Positions 7,091 through 14,708 of a DNA stretch of 14,842 nucleotides are shown here, piece after piece. Where the stretch lies: NCBI GenBank assembly GCA_012729935.1, contig JAAYBY010000285.1:1-14842 (forward strand), given 5' to 3'. The stretch comes from Clostridiaceae bacterium (lineage in GTDB: Bacteria; Bacillota; Clostridia; Saccharofermentanales; UBA5734). The notes beneath the pieces were generated by a model. That model saw only the letters and a list, made by a program, of their open reading frames with translations, had not been told where the DNA came from and searched no databases. The position numbers and the translations under genes were made by a program. Positions within the stretch are counted from its first letter, which is position 1. Each line of letters starts with the position of its first letter.

Positions 7091-8060
7091 GATCGATCAA
7101 CACCCTTTCCGTCCGAATACGCCCCAGACCAGGGCTTTCTTTTTCAAATCTGCCAACAGCGATCAGCTGTTGCTTATAGTAAAATCCAATTCTTTCTCCG
7201 TCATATTCAGTCTGCACAAAAACAGGCTGACCGTGAACCAGTCCAAGCGCCTCAGTCTCTGACAAAGAAAAAGCCGGACAATCTGTCAGAGCGGTTTCGA
7301 TGGGGAGAAGATGATTTTCATTCTGCAGCGCTTTCAATCGCGCTTCAGCGGTATCGAATCCCTTGAGCATACTGCCCAGCTCATCCAGCGTGATAGCATG
7401 ATCAAGGCGATAGGGTCCACAGGCAATTCTCTGCAAAGACTCTGCGAAAGCACCCCAACCTAGCATTTCGCCCAGCGACTCGCAAAGGCTCCGTATATAG
7501 GTACCCTTGCTGCAATGAATGGTCAGTGTCGTTTTCAGTGAGTCATTCAATGTGATGGAATCAACGTCTGCCCGATAAACCCGGATCGACCGCTCAGGTC
7601 TTTCAACCGTCTGGCCGGAGCGCGCGTATTCATAAGAGCGGCGACCGTTAATTTTAACAGCAGAATAGAGCGGCGGTGTTTGAACCGTCATTTTGGTTAG
7701 TGAACTAACTGCATCCCGCAGCAACTGATAATCAGTTTTGATCAGCTGATCACGTTCATCAGCAGTCAGCTGATGTTGACTGACTGTCGTTCCTGTGAGA
7801 TCAAGTGTATCGGTAGAACGGCCGAACACAACGGTAACCCGGTATATTTTGTCATAGTAATCCATAAATCGAACCATCCGGGTGGCTCGTCCGACACAGA
7901 CAGGCAATAATCCGACAGCAAAGGGATCCAGCGTTCCGATGTGTCCGATTTTTCGGATTGCCAGCAGCCGGCGCATCTTGGAAACGACATCAAACGATGT
8001 CCAGCCCTCCGGCTTGTCAATCAGAAGTATCCCGCCTGATAGCAGTTGCCTCTCACTCAC
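7071..8060 (-). CDS. truB: TruB, tRNA pseudouridine-55 synthase
   Basis: Converts U55 to pseudouridine in the T-loop of nearly all tRNAs. The 329-residue product has the TruB N-terminus GGILLIDKPEGWTSFDVV and the catalytic motif GHIGTLDPFAVGLLPV, with Asp45 as nucleophile. Further landmarks are QTPPLYSAVKINGRRSYEYAR and CSKGTYIRSLCE. The last 75 or so residues form a C-terminal PUA-like RNA-binding region containing GLVHGQPVFV. The start is GTG 8060, overlapping the nrnA stop codon as GTGA, so translation is coupled. Its 3' end overlaps ribF by 20 nt. The position between rbfA/nrnA and ribF is the usual Bacillota order. Confidence 0.97.
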   Translation of the reverse strand: MSERQLLSGGILLIDKPEGWTSFDVVSKMRRLLAIRKIGHIGTLDPFAVGLLPVCVGRATRMVRFMDYYDKIYRVTVVFGRSTDTLDLTGTTVSQHQLTADERDQLIKTDYQLLRDAVSSLTKMTVQTPPLYSAVKINGRRSYEYARSGQTVERPERSIRVYRADVDSITLNDSLKTTLTIHCSKGTYIRSLCESLGEMLGWGAFAESLQRIACGPYRLDHAITLDELGSMLKGFDTAEARLKALQNENHLLPIETALTDCPAFSLSETEALGLVHGQPVFVQTEYDGERIGFYYKQQLIAVGRFEKESPGLGRIRTERVLIDHADLYR

Positions 8061-9085
8061 TGTGACAGCTGCTCACCTGCCTTTTCCAAAACAATTATTT
8101 CTGCTTGAGATAACGACTGACCTGTGAGGGTCATACCCGCTGCCCGCGGATGACCTCCGCCGCCAAAAGAACGTGCCAACAATGACGCATCGACAGCAGC
8201 GCTGCTCCGGATATTGACTCGGATGGTGCAATCCGGCTGTTCACGAAAAACAAGAGCCATATCGACACCCGATACATTTCTAAGCTGATTGATAATCCCG
8301 TCGAGATCATCATCTGTCGCCTGAAGCTGTTCCATCACATGCGCAGGAACGACACCGACTACAACCCGATTATCCAGAAAGAAGCGGGCATCGGAAAAGA
8401 TCATGCCCATCAGTCGTATCCGTGCCCGGGTCGACTGTCTGAACAGCCGATAGGTGATATCATGCAGTTGTATCGAATGATCCATCAACTCAGCAGCCAT
8501 ATAAAAACTTCTCGAGGATGTATTGGAAAAAACAAAACCGCCCGTATCAGATATCAATGCGGTCATCAGCAGAACAGCACCGTCATGGCTGATCAGTGTC
8601 TGTTTATATTTTGCTTCGAGGATGCGAATCAGTTCAAATACGATCTCAGCACTGGCAGCTGCATGCGTATCGATAATCTCCTGCTCACTCACAAGACGAT
8701 CGGTTATGTGATGATCAATGACCCAGTGTTCGCTGAATCGTTCGCAGAGTTCTGACCGTTTCCCGGTTCGCTGGCATTCAGAACAATCAATCAACAGTGC
8801 CAGACTGTCCTCCGGCACGTTTCCGTCTCTTCCGATCTGCTGAACGGGCATTATCCGGTCACAAGCCGGCAGAAAATCCAGTCTGGACGGCACCGGCTCA
8901 TCAAGCGGCAGGAACACCTTGATGTTCAGCTGTTCCAGTGCCAGCAACAGCGCCAGGCAGGAACCGATTGCATCACCATCAATATTTTCGTGCGGCATCA
9001 AACAGACTGCCTGACCTGATTGACGGCAGCGTTCCAGGCGTTCAGCCAATTTCTCCAAACGTTGTTGTATCGTCTGTGAAATCAT
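8057..9085 (-). CDS. nrnA: NrnA-like DHH/DHHA1 phosphoesterase (oligoribonuclease / pAp phosphatase)
   Basis: Cytoplasmic DHH-family hydrolase. Family members degrade 2-5 nt RNAs and dephosphorylate 3'-phosphoadenosine 5'-phosphate. The 342-residue product has HENIDGDAIGS (32-42) supplying metal ligands His32, Asp36 and Asp38, LLIDCSE with Asp100, the DHH motif VIDHH (122-126) and ALISDTGGF with Asp180. The C-terminal DHHA1 domain has GGGGHPRAAG (308-317). Motif I is slightly off the usual HxxPDGD form, with Ile in place of Pro, but all metal ligands are present. The ATG start overlaps the rbfA stop as ATGA, and the stop overlaps truB. The gene commonly sits between rbfA and truB in Bacillota. 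Confidence 0.93.
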   Translation of the reverse strand: MISQTIQQRLEKLAERLERCRQSGQAVCLMPHENIDGDAIGSCLALLLALEQLNIKVFLPLDEPVPSRLDFLPACDRIMPVQQIGRDGNVPEDSLALLIDCSECQRTGKRSELCERFSEHWVIDHHITDRLVSEQEIIDTHAAASAEIVFELIRILEAKYKQTLISHDGAVLLMTALISDTGGFVFSNTSSRSFYMAAELMDHSIQLHDITYRLFRQSTRARIRLMGMIFSDARFFLDNRVVVGVVPAHVMEQLQATDDDLDGIINQLRNVSGVDMALVFREQPDCTIRVNIRSSAAVDASLLARSFGGGGHPRAAGMTLTGQSLSQAEIIVLEKAGEQLSQ

Positions 9086-9420
9086 TGCATAACATCATCA
9101 ATCAGCTTAGTCAGGCGAATGCCGCGTTCAATGGAATCATCAAAAATCAAATGAAGTTCCGGAGCAACACGCAAGCGAATACGGGACGCCACTTCGCGGC
9201 GTAAATAACCCGCAGCACTTCTGAGCGCCAGAATCCCGTTTTCTTTGTCTTTCTCATCGCCAAGAATACTGATATATACTTTCGCATGGGACAAATCACG
9301 CGATGCTTCAACTGATATAACTGATACCATCGGCGGCAGGCGCGGATCTTTGATTTCATGTTGAATCAAATCGGCGAGCACACGTCTGATTTCATCGCCT
9401 ACACGTTCTGATCGCTGCAC
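9082..9420 (-). CDS. rbfA: RbfA, 30S ribosome-binding factor
   Basis: Small KH-fold assembly factor that binds the 30S subunit and assists 16S rRNA maturation, including in the cold. The 112-residue product matches the family in length and content: SERVGDEIRRVLADLIQHEIKDPRL at the start, then the VSVISVEASRDLSHAKVYISIL strand-helix unit, and RIRLRVAPELHLIFDDSIERG toward the end. The start is GTG 9420, only 5 nt after the infB stop. GGGAG within the last infB codons serves as ribosome binding site, about 10 nt upstream. It overlaps nrnA by ATGA. Its place directly after infB is typical; the small ylxP gene found there in Bacillus is absent. Confidence 0.96.
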   Translation of the reverse strand: MQRSERVGDEIRRVLADLIQHEIKDPRLPPMVSVISVEASRDLSHAKVYISILGDEKDKENGILALRSAAGYLRREVASRIRLRVAPELHLIFDDSIERGIRLTKLIDDVMQ

Positions 9421-9425
9421 GAAAA

Positions 9426-12194
9426 TCAGCTCCCTTCAATTTCCTCCATGGCATAAGCCTCGATGATGTCATTCTCCTTGATGTCATTGAACCGCTCTAG
9501 ACCGATACCACACTCGTAGCCGGCGGCGACTTCTCGAACATCATCTTTAAAGCGTTTCAGAGATGTGAGTTTTCCTTCATGAATGACAATGCCGTCGCGA
9601 ACCAGTCGAACATCACTGGATCTGAGGATCTTTCCATCCCTGACATAACAGCCGGCAACGGTTCCGACGCCGCTAACTTTAAAGACCTGTCTGACTTCGG
9701 CATGGCCCAGAACCGCTTCTTTGTATTGCGGTGTCAGCATGCCTTTCATGGCGGCTTCGATGTCTTCAATCGCCTGATAGATAATCCGGTACATTCGCAA
9801 GTCGACACCGACTTCATCAGCCAGCTCGGATACATTGACAGCAGGACGGACATTGAAGCCAATCACAATGGCATTTGACACTTCTGCCAGGCGTACATCT
9901 GATTCAGTGATCGCACCAACTGCGCCGTGGATAACATTGACACGCACTTCTTCACCCGACAATTTTTCCAGCGACTGTCTGACAGCTTCGACGCTGCCCT
10001 GAAGATCGGCCTTGACGATGATATTCAAATCCTTGACTTCGCCGGCTTCCATCTGGCTGAACAAAGATTCAAGTGACATGCGCGAACTTGAACGGAGACT
10101 GTCTTCACGCTGTTGAACGCGTCGTTTATCAACCAGCGTACGTGCAACCTTTTCATCTGTAACCGCATAGAAAAGTTCGCCGGCTTCAGGTACTTCCGGT
10201 AACCCGAGGACTTCGACCGGGATTGAGGGACCGGCTTTATGTACCGGTTTACCCAGATCATCCGTCATAGCCCGAACACGACCAATAATTGATCCGGTAA
10301 CCAGCGTGTCGCCATTCTGAAGTGTGCCGCGCTGAACCAAGAGTGTTGCAACAGGTCCGCGATTCTTATCCAGTTTCGCTTCAATGATCGTTCCCTTGGC
10401 CTGTTTGTCCGGGTTGGACTTCAAATCGAGAAGATCTGCCGTCAGGAGAACCATTTCAAGAAGCTCATCCATACCTTCACCGGTCTTAGCTGAAACGGGA
10501 ACCATAACAGTCGATCCACCCCACTCCTCCGGGATCAGGTTTTTGCTCGACAGCTCTTGCTTGACGCGATCCAGATTGGCACCAGGCAGATCGATTTTAT
10601 TGATCGCGACTATAATCTGTGTCTTGGCTGCCTGCGCATGATTAATTGCTTCAATCGTCTGCGGCATAACACCGTCGTCTGCTGCGACAACAAGAATGGC
10701 GATATCCGTCACCTGTGCACCTCTGGCGCGCATGGTTGTAAAAGCCTCATGGCCAGGTGTGTCCAGAAAGGTTATTTGCTTGTCATTGACAGGTACCGTA
10801 TAAGCACCAATGTGCTGCGTGATTCCGCCTACCTCTCCAGTGGCAATTGAAGACGAACGAATCCGATCCAGAATCGACGTCTTGCCATGGTCAACATGCC
10901 CCATGACAACAACAACCGGCGGACGTGTCTGCAGATCCTTATCGTCATCTTCCGAATCATCGAAAAGGATATCTTCCTCTGTAACTTCGACGAGTTTCTC
11001 GGTCGTAATATTAAATTCCTCGGCAATCAGCGTTGCTGTGTCGAAATCAATTTCCTGATTGACCGTAGCCATCACACCAAGGTTCATCAGTTTCTTAATG
11101 ACATCCGCTGCTGTTTTCTTGATCGCCTCTGCAAATTCCTTGACAGTCAGCGATTCGGGCAACTTGACGTGTGTCAGGACTGCGCGAACAGCCTGTGTGT
11201 TCGACTGCTGATTTCTCTTTGATCCGCGACTACGGCGCGAACGGCCACGTTTTACAGGATCTTTGTACAACGTATCCAGAATCATCTCATCTGACAAAGC
11301 TTCCTGAACCGGTTTTCCTGACAAAGCCTGTGCTTGTTTTTTCAAAGTTCTGTGCTTATCTTTAACAACGCCGGCCGGTTTCGGTGATGTTGATTTATTG
11401 TCGTGTCTATCTCCGTGTTTGCTGCCCTTTTCAAACGCATCCCGGGCTGCAAAGTTGGTGCGTGTGTCGCTGTTCTTTTCAATGATATCATCAGGGACAC
11501 TTGGTATAGATACCCGACCCCGCGGTGCCTCCGGGCGCTGTTCAACTTGCGGGCGACGTTGTTGTTGTTGCTGTTGTGCTGCGGCGGGTCTGGATTCAGG
11601 TCTCAGGTAGTTGCCGCTTTGAGGACCGCGCGGCGGCCGCACATTCGTCACCTTACCATCCGGTGTCTGAATGCGACCGACATGTTTCTTGACGTCAGTC
11701 CGTGCAGTTTCGCCTGCCATTTTTCCCTGAACACCCTCAACTCTTTCAGCCGGCTTCTGATTACCTTCAGTACGCGGTGCTGTCGGACTTTCGACCGGTT
11801 CCCTGGGAGTAGCTGCGGTGCCTGCCTGTTCAGCAGCAGCGGATGCTGCCTGAACATCAATCTGAACGCTTTCCTTTTTAGCTGTTTCAAGATCAGCCTT
11901 ATGAACATCGCCTTCAGATTTATCTTCTTCGACAGGTTTGACCGGCTTGGCAGCTTTTTTTACAACCTTAACGACACCTGTAATCTTCTTGCCGGATACA
12001 CCCTGCATGGTCAAGGTCGGCCCTTTGATTTCTTCAGGTTCTTTTTCAGGGCTCTTATCAGGCACCTGCGCTGTTTTTTCGGGCTCATCAGGCTTCGGCT
12101 CAGGCTTTTCCTGTTTGACGGGCTTCTTGATAACACCCTCTTCGCGTACGAAGCCAGCTCTTAATCCAGACCCGGGTTCTTCTCTTTTCACCAT
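9426..12194 (-). CDS. infB: Translation initiation factor IF-2
   Basis: GTPase that brings fMet-tRNA to the 30S subunit and promotes subunit joining. Numbering from ATG 12194 (922 aa), the first 335 or so residues are low-complexity and probably disordered (Pro/Lys/Glu-rich, then Arg/Gly/Gln-rich with six Gln in a row). One IF2_N domain follows (about 343-400, LPESLTVKEFAEAIKK). The G domain has GHVDHGKT (432-439), GGITQHIG (456-463), DTPGH (478-482), NKID (532-535) and SAKTG (568-572). Beta-barrel and C-terminal tRNA-binding domains complete the protein. I chose ATG 12194, with GGAGG 14 nt upstream, a longer gap than usual. GTG 12215 would add seven residues but has no upstream binding site. 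Only one IF2_N module is evident. Confidence 0.97.
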   Translation of the reverse strand: MVKREEPGSGLRAGFVREEGVIKKPVKQEKPEPKPDEPEKTAQVPDKSPEKEPEEIKGPTLTMQGVSGKKITGVVKVVKKAAKPVKPVEEDKSEGDVHKADLETAKKESVQIDVQAASAAAEQAGTAATPREPVESPTAPRTEGNQKPAERVEGVQGKMAGETARTDVKKHVGRIQTPDGKVTNVRPPRGPQSGNYLRPESRPAAAQQQQQQRRPQVEQRPEAPRGRVSIPSVPDDIIEKNSDTRTNFAARDAFEKGSKHGDRHDNKSTSPKPAGVVKDKHRTLKKQAQALSGKPVQEALSDEMILDTLYKDPVKRGRSRRSRGSKRNQQSNTQAVRAVLTHVKLPESLTVKEFAEAIKKTAADVIKKLMNLGVMATVNQEIDFDTATLIAEEFNITTEKLVEVTEEDILFDDSEDDDKDLQTRPPVVVVMGHVDHGKTSILDRIRSSSIATGEVGGITQHIGAYTVPVNDKQITFLDTPGHEAFTTMRARGAQVTDIAILVVAADDGVMPQTIEAINHAQAAKTQIIVAINKIDLPGANLDRVKQELSSKNLIPEEWGGSTVMVPVSAKTGEGMDELLEMVLLTADLLDLKSNPDKQAKGTIIEAKLDKNRGPVATLLVQRGTLQNGDTLVTGSIIGRVRAMTDDLGKPVHKAGPSIPVEVLGLPEVPEAGELFYAVTDEKVARTLVDKRRVQQREDSLRSSSRMSLESLFSQMEAGEVKDLNIIVKADLQGSVEAVRQSLEKLSGEEVRVNVIHGAVGAITESDVRLAEVSNAIVIGFNVRPAVNVSELADEVGVDLRMYRIIYQAIEDIEAAMKGMLTPQYKEAVLGHAEVRQVFKVSGVGTVAGCYVRDGKILRSSDVRLVRDGIVIHEGKLTSLKRFKDDVREVAAGYECGIGLERFNDIKENDIIEAYAMEEIEGS
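11559..11576 (-). repeat. Six-glutamine codon run in infB
   Basis: Six consecutive CAR codons (five CAA, one CAG) encode polyglutamine inside the disordered N-terminal region of IF-2, between an Ala-rich and an Arg/Pro/Gln-rich stretch. Simple repeats of this kind can change in length by slippage; in-frame changes should be tolerated here. Confidence 0.6.
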
Positions 12195-12256
12195 AATCTT
12201 ATCTTGTTCCTCCACTTAAGTTTCAATCCACCAGCTTCGAATTGAAGGATCTGCCA

Positions 12257-12628
12257 TCAGCAGGCTCTCGCCTCTCGAATCAGATCCATTAACCGCCCGG
12301 CAAAATGTGTGTCAAGTATGGCTACAACGGCATGGTTTGTTGATCCGGTCCAATGGCCGATCTCCTGCTTTTGCCCAAAAACAGCCATTGGCACCTGATA
12401 GCCTGTTGTCTTTTCTTTCATTTGCCGGTTTGTCCGGTCGGCAGCATCTTCTGCTACGATCACCAGATGAGCCTGGCTTTGTCTCAAAGCCTTATGTACG
12501 GCTTCTGTTCCGCATATCGTTCGGCCAGCGCGCTTGGCAAGTCCGAGCAGTCTGTATATCGCCTCTGTAACATCCACATCAGGACGTTCCAGTGATTTAT
12601 GATTCAATTGTGTTTGCTTTGCCTTCAC
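12257..12628 (-). CDS. ylxQ: YlxQ, L7Ae/L30e-family RNA-binding protein
   Basis: Small protein of the ribosomal L7Ae/L30e superfamily (kink-turn RNA binding); the cellular role of YlxQ is poorly defined. The conserved LLGLAKRAGRTICGTEAVHKAL helix-strand unit is followed by AHLVIVAEDAADRTNRQM, as in family members. A longer open frame reaches 12664, but GTG 12628 is the better start: TGGAGG lies 9 nt upstream within ylxR, giving 123 residues and a 32-nt overlap with ylxR. TTG 12607 and GTG 12577 are weaker alternatives. The N-terminus before the L7Ae fold is about 20 residues longer than usual. It sits between ylxR and infB as in most Bacillota, about 60 nt before infB. Confidence 0.9.
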   Translation of the reverse strand: MKAKQTQLNHKSLERPDVDVTEAIYRLLGLAKRAGRTICGTEAVHKALRQSQAHLVIVAEDAADRTNRQMKEKTTGYQVPMAVFGQKQEIGHWTGSTNHAVVAILDTHFAGRLMDLIREARAC

Positions 12629-12893
12629 TTGGCAATGCCTCCATTTCCTTGAACAGCTGATCAACCACTTCTGGATTGACTGCCATCTTTAGCCCTTTTG
12701 CCAGACGATGAACACGTATGGCTTCCTCAATGCAGTTTCTGCTGCGGCAGACATATGCACCGCGGCCGGGTTTTTTTCCTGTCTGATCCAGACTCATTTC
12801 ACCGTTTTGATCAACGACTACACGGATCAGGTTATTCTTTGGTTTCATCGTACGGCAACTGACACACATTCGCTGCGGTATTTTCTTTGCCAT
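12597..12893 (-). CDS. rnpM: RnpM (YlxR), RNase P modulator / RNA-binding protein
   Basis: Small basic protein of the YlxR family, described in Bacillus as an RNA-binding modulator of RNase P. The 98-residue product has the family start KKIPQRMCVSCRTMKPKNNLIRVV, the central GRGAYVCRSRNCI with paired cysteines, and a helical C-terminus. ATG 12893 is chosen over GTG 12902 because AAGAGG lies 8 nt upstream of it and the conserved MAKKIPQR begins there. Its final codons carry the ribosome binding site and start of ylxQ, so the two are translationally coupled. It follows nusA by about 55 nt, the standard order in this cluster. Confidence 0.93.
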   Translation of the reverse strand: MAKKIPQRMCVSCRTMKPKNNLIRVVVDQNGEMSLDQTGKKPGRGAYVCRSRNCIEEAIRVHRLAKGLKMAVNPEVVDQLFKEMEALPSEGKANTIES

Positions 12894-12948
12894 AATCTGC
12901 ACCTCTTATCTGACATGCATCAATCGACCGTCAGCGGAGTATCTGCAG

Positions 12949-14097
12949 CTATTCAGCCGGCAGATCCGCTTCATCATTTGTTTCCTCCGATTCAAATGCA
13001 TCGGCTGTCGCCTCAGCTGCCTCGGAAAAACGGGCCATCAGTTCGGATTCAACTGCTTCGCGGAACTGGGCTTCGCTCTTGATGTCAATTTTCCATCCGG
13101 TCAACCGCGCTGCCAGCCTTGCATTCTGACCTTCCCGCCCGATCGCCAGAGAAAGCTGATGATCCGGCACGATTACACGCGCAACTTTCTCTTCTTCAAA
13201 GACATCGACGCGTACAACTTTTGCCGGATTAAGGCTGTTGCTGATAAATTCTGTCAAATCCGGGCTCCATTCGATGATGTCAATTTTCTCGCCCATCAGT
13301 TCATCCATAACGGCCTGTACACGAAGGCCACGCTGTCCGACGCATGAGCCGACAGCATCAACATTGTCATCTCGCGATGCGACCGCCATTTTGGTTCGTG
13401 ATCCTGCTTCCCTGGAAATGGAGACAATTTCTACAATTCCGGATGCAATCTCGGGAACTTCCTGCTCAAAAAGCCGTCTGACCAGATTGGGGTGGCTTCG
13501 TGACACATAGATAATCGGCCGGCCTTTCTTCTCATCCACTTTCAGGATCAGAAAACGAAGGCGTTGATTAAAATTGTACCCATCCGTTCGAACCTGTTCA
13601 TTGTATGGCAGAACAGCTTCTGCACGACCGATATCCACGATCACTTCGCGTCGGTCTTTTCGCTGTACAACACCGGCCGCGATTTCACCCACACGGCTGC
13701 TGAACTCGTTCTGAATTCGTTCGCGTTCCGCACTGCACAGCTTCTGGTTGATTACATTTTTTGCTGTCTGGGCTGCGAGTCTGCCAAAATCCTGCGGTTG
13801 AAGCTCGAACTCCATCATGTCTCCCAACTCAAAGTCATCTGACAGCGACTTGGCTTCGTCAAGCGGAATCTCCGTGTTTTCATCCTCAACTGTTTCGACA
13901 ACAGTTTTGGTCAGAAAAACTCTCATTTCTCCGGTATCACGGTCAATTTCCGCACGAATGTTATCTGTCGTTTTCGCCTCAAATTCACGTTTATAGGCCG
14001 AAACAAGTGCTTCTTCAATCGCCTCGAACAAGACTTCCGCTTCGATTCCGCGTTCTTTTTCCAATAATCTCAGGGCTTCTATCAACTCAGCGTTCAT
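12949..14097 (-). CDS. nusA: NusA, transcription termination/antitermination factor
   Basis: RNA polymerase-associated factor that modulates pausing, intrinsic termination and antitermination. The 382-residue product has the RNAP-binding N-terminal domain (1 to about 130, starting MNAELIEALRLLEKERGIE), an S1 domain (about 137-200), KH1 with GSCVGQRGLRVQAV (250-263), and KH2 with LSLAIGREGQNARLAARLTGW (315-335). It then ends in an acidic tail. There are no extra C-terminal repeats of the proteobacterial type, as normal for Bacillota. The ATG start has AAGGAG upstream and lies 27 nt after the rimP stop. NusA commonly autoregulates this operon; the leader hairpin upstream of rimP would be the site to test. 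Confidence 0.97.
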   Translation of the reverse strand: MNAELIEALRLLEKERGIEAEVLFEAIEEALVSAYKREFEAKTTDNIRAEIDRDTGEMRVFLTKTVVETVEDENTEIPLDEAKSLSDDFELGDMMEFELQPQDFGRLAAQTAKNVINQKLCSAERERIQNEFSSRVGEIAAGVVQRKDRREVIVDIGRAEAVLPYNEQVRTDGYNFNQRLRFLILKVDEKKGRPIIYVSRSHPNLVRRLFEQEVPEIASGIVEIVSISREAGSRTKMAVASRDDNVDAVGSCVGQRGLRVQAVMDELMGEKIDIIEWSPDLTEFISNSLNPAKVVRVDVFEEEKVARVIVPDHQLSLAIGREGQNARLAARLTGWKIDIKSEAQFREAVESELMARFSEAAEATADAFESEETNDEADLPAE

Positions 14098-14124
14098 TCC
14101 CCAGATTCTCCTTCCAAGATCTCA

Positions 14125-14589
14125 TCAATGGATCATTCGTTTCATTTTTGCCACTTGGCTGCGTTTAAATGTATAGTTCGTTCCGTCTTCCATCAGCAGA
14201 CAGATTTCTGATTCTGAACAGGGTGCCAGCCGGCCTTGATACGTTTTCCGGCCATTTTGTGCCTGATAGAGTTTGACATCAACCCATTCGCCCTGATACC
14301 GCGCATAGTCGCGCTCTGTCTTCAACGGCCGGTCAAGACCCGGTGAGGACACTTCAAAATAGTCGTGCCCCCGAATTTCTTTGTGACTATCAATGAGCGG
14401 GTCAACAATTCGACTGACTGCTGAGCAGTCGTCCAGTGTGACACCGCCGCGCTTATCGATAATCAGGCGCAATATCTTCTTTTTATTCTCGGTAACCAGT
14501 TCCACGTCAACCAGCTCAAGACCGCACGCCTCGACAGGCGCTTCGGCGATCGTTCGAACCAGATCCAGCAGTTTGGACTGACCTGACAT
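14125..14589 (-). CDS. rimP: RimP, 30S ribosome maturation factor
   Basis: Assembly factor for the small ribosomal subunit. The 154-residue product has an N-terminal alpha/beta domain (VEACGLELVDVELV, LRLIIDKRGGVTLDDCS), the signature FEVSSPGLDRPLKTERDYARY, and a C-terminal SH3-like domain ending in LMEDGTNYTFKRSQVAKMK. The frame is open to TTG 14628, but ATG 14589 fits the family length and has AAAGG 9 nt upstream. Upstream starts would run into the leader hairpin. It is the first gene after the promoter at 14680-14708, with an expected leader of about 85 nt, and heads the rimP-nusA operon as in other bacteria. Confidence 0.95.
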   Translation of the reverse strand: MSGQSKLLDLVRTIAEAPVEACGLELVDVELVTENKKKILRLIIDKRGGVTLDDCSAVSRIVDPLIDSHKEIRGHDYFEVSSPGLDRPLKTERDYARYQGEWVDVKLYQAQNGRKTYQGRLAPCSESEICLLMEDGTNYTFKRSQVAKMKRMIH

Positions 14590-14625
14590 CAGACACAACC
14601 TTTCATTTGAAACTGACATAAGCAA

Positions 14626-14651
14626 CAAAGAGTGGGCGTTCCCACTCTTTG
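14626..14651 (-). other. Leader hairpin upstream of rimP, possible attenuator
   Basis: CAAAGAGTGGG pairs perfectly with CCCACTCTTTG around a 4-nt loop (AACG in the RNA): an 11-bp stem between the expected transcription start (about 14673) and the rimP start. In the RNA it is followed by UUGCUUAU, so with the lower stem pairs opened the 3' side reads UUUGUUGCUU, an interrupted U-tract. That would make a weak intrinsic terminator of the sort that can depend on NusA. It could alternatively protect the mRNA 5' end. The hairpin is certain; its function is inferred. Confidence 0.6.
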
Positions 14652-14679
14652 CTACCGCGTTGACCGATGTTCCGTCGGT

Positions 14680-14708
14680 ATTATAGCACGCGCGGCCATT
14701 GGATGCAA
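14680..14708 (-). promoter_or_regulatory. Sigma-A-type promoter of the rimP-nusA-infB operon
   Basis: Minus strand TTGCAT (14708-14703), a 17-bp spacer and TATAAT (14685-14680), with TGC directly before the -10 (extended -10). The -10 is perfect and the -35 is partial (TTG conserved). The predicted start is near 14673, giving a leader of about 85 nt before the rimP ATG. Being upstream of the first gene of a tightly packed operon, it is the obvious main promoter. Confidence 0.8.

Noticed and set aside
11403..12164. 253-codon plus-strand open frame opposite infB
   Set aside because: It lies opposite the low-complexity part of infB, where biased codon use removes antisense stops. Its translation is Cys/Phe/Arg-rich with no domain and no ribosome binding site.
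12208..12256. TTCAAT/ATTGAA inverted repeat between ylxQ and infB
   Set aside because: A 6-bp AT-rich stem with a long loop and no terminator or regulatory features; probably chance.
12899..12948. Short CTGAC/GTCAG inverted repeat between nusA and rnpM
   Set aside because: Only 5 bp of stem with a 15-nt loop and no T-run; not distinguishable from chance.
14589..14606. Five-codon upstream ORF whose TGA overlaps the rimP ATG
   Set aside because: No ribosome binding site of its own, and it runs through the rimP Shine-Dalgarno. A frame this short is expected by chance.
694..14628. CRISPR arrays, insertion sequences, tRNA genes or att sites
   Set aside because: None was seen on either strand. 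The span is filled by conserved housekeeping genes with normal junctions.
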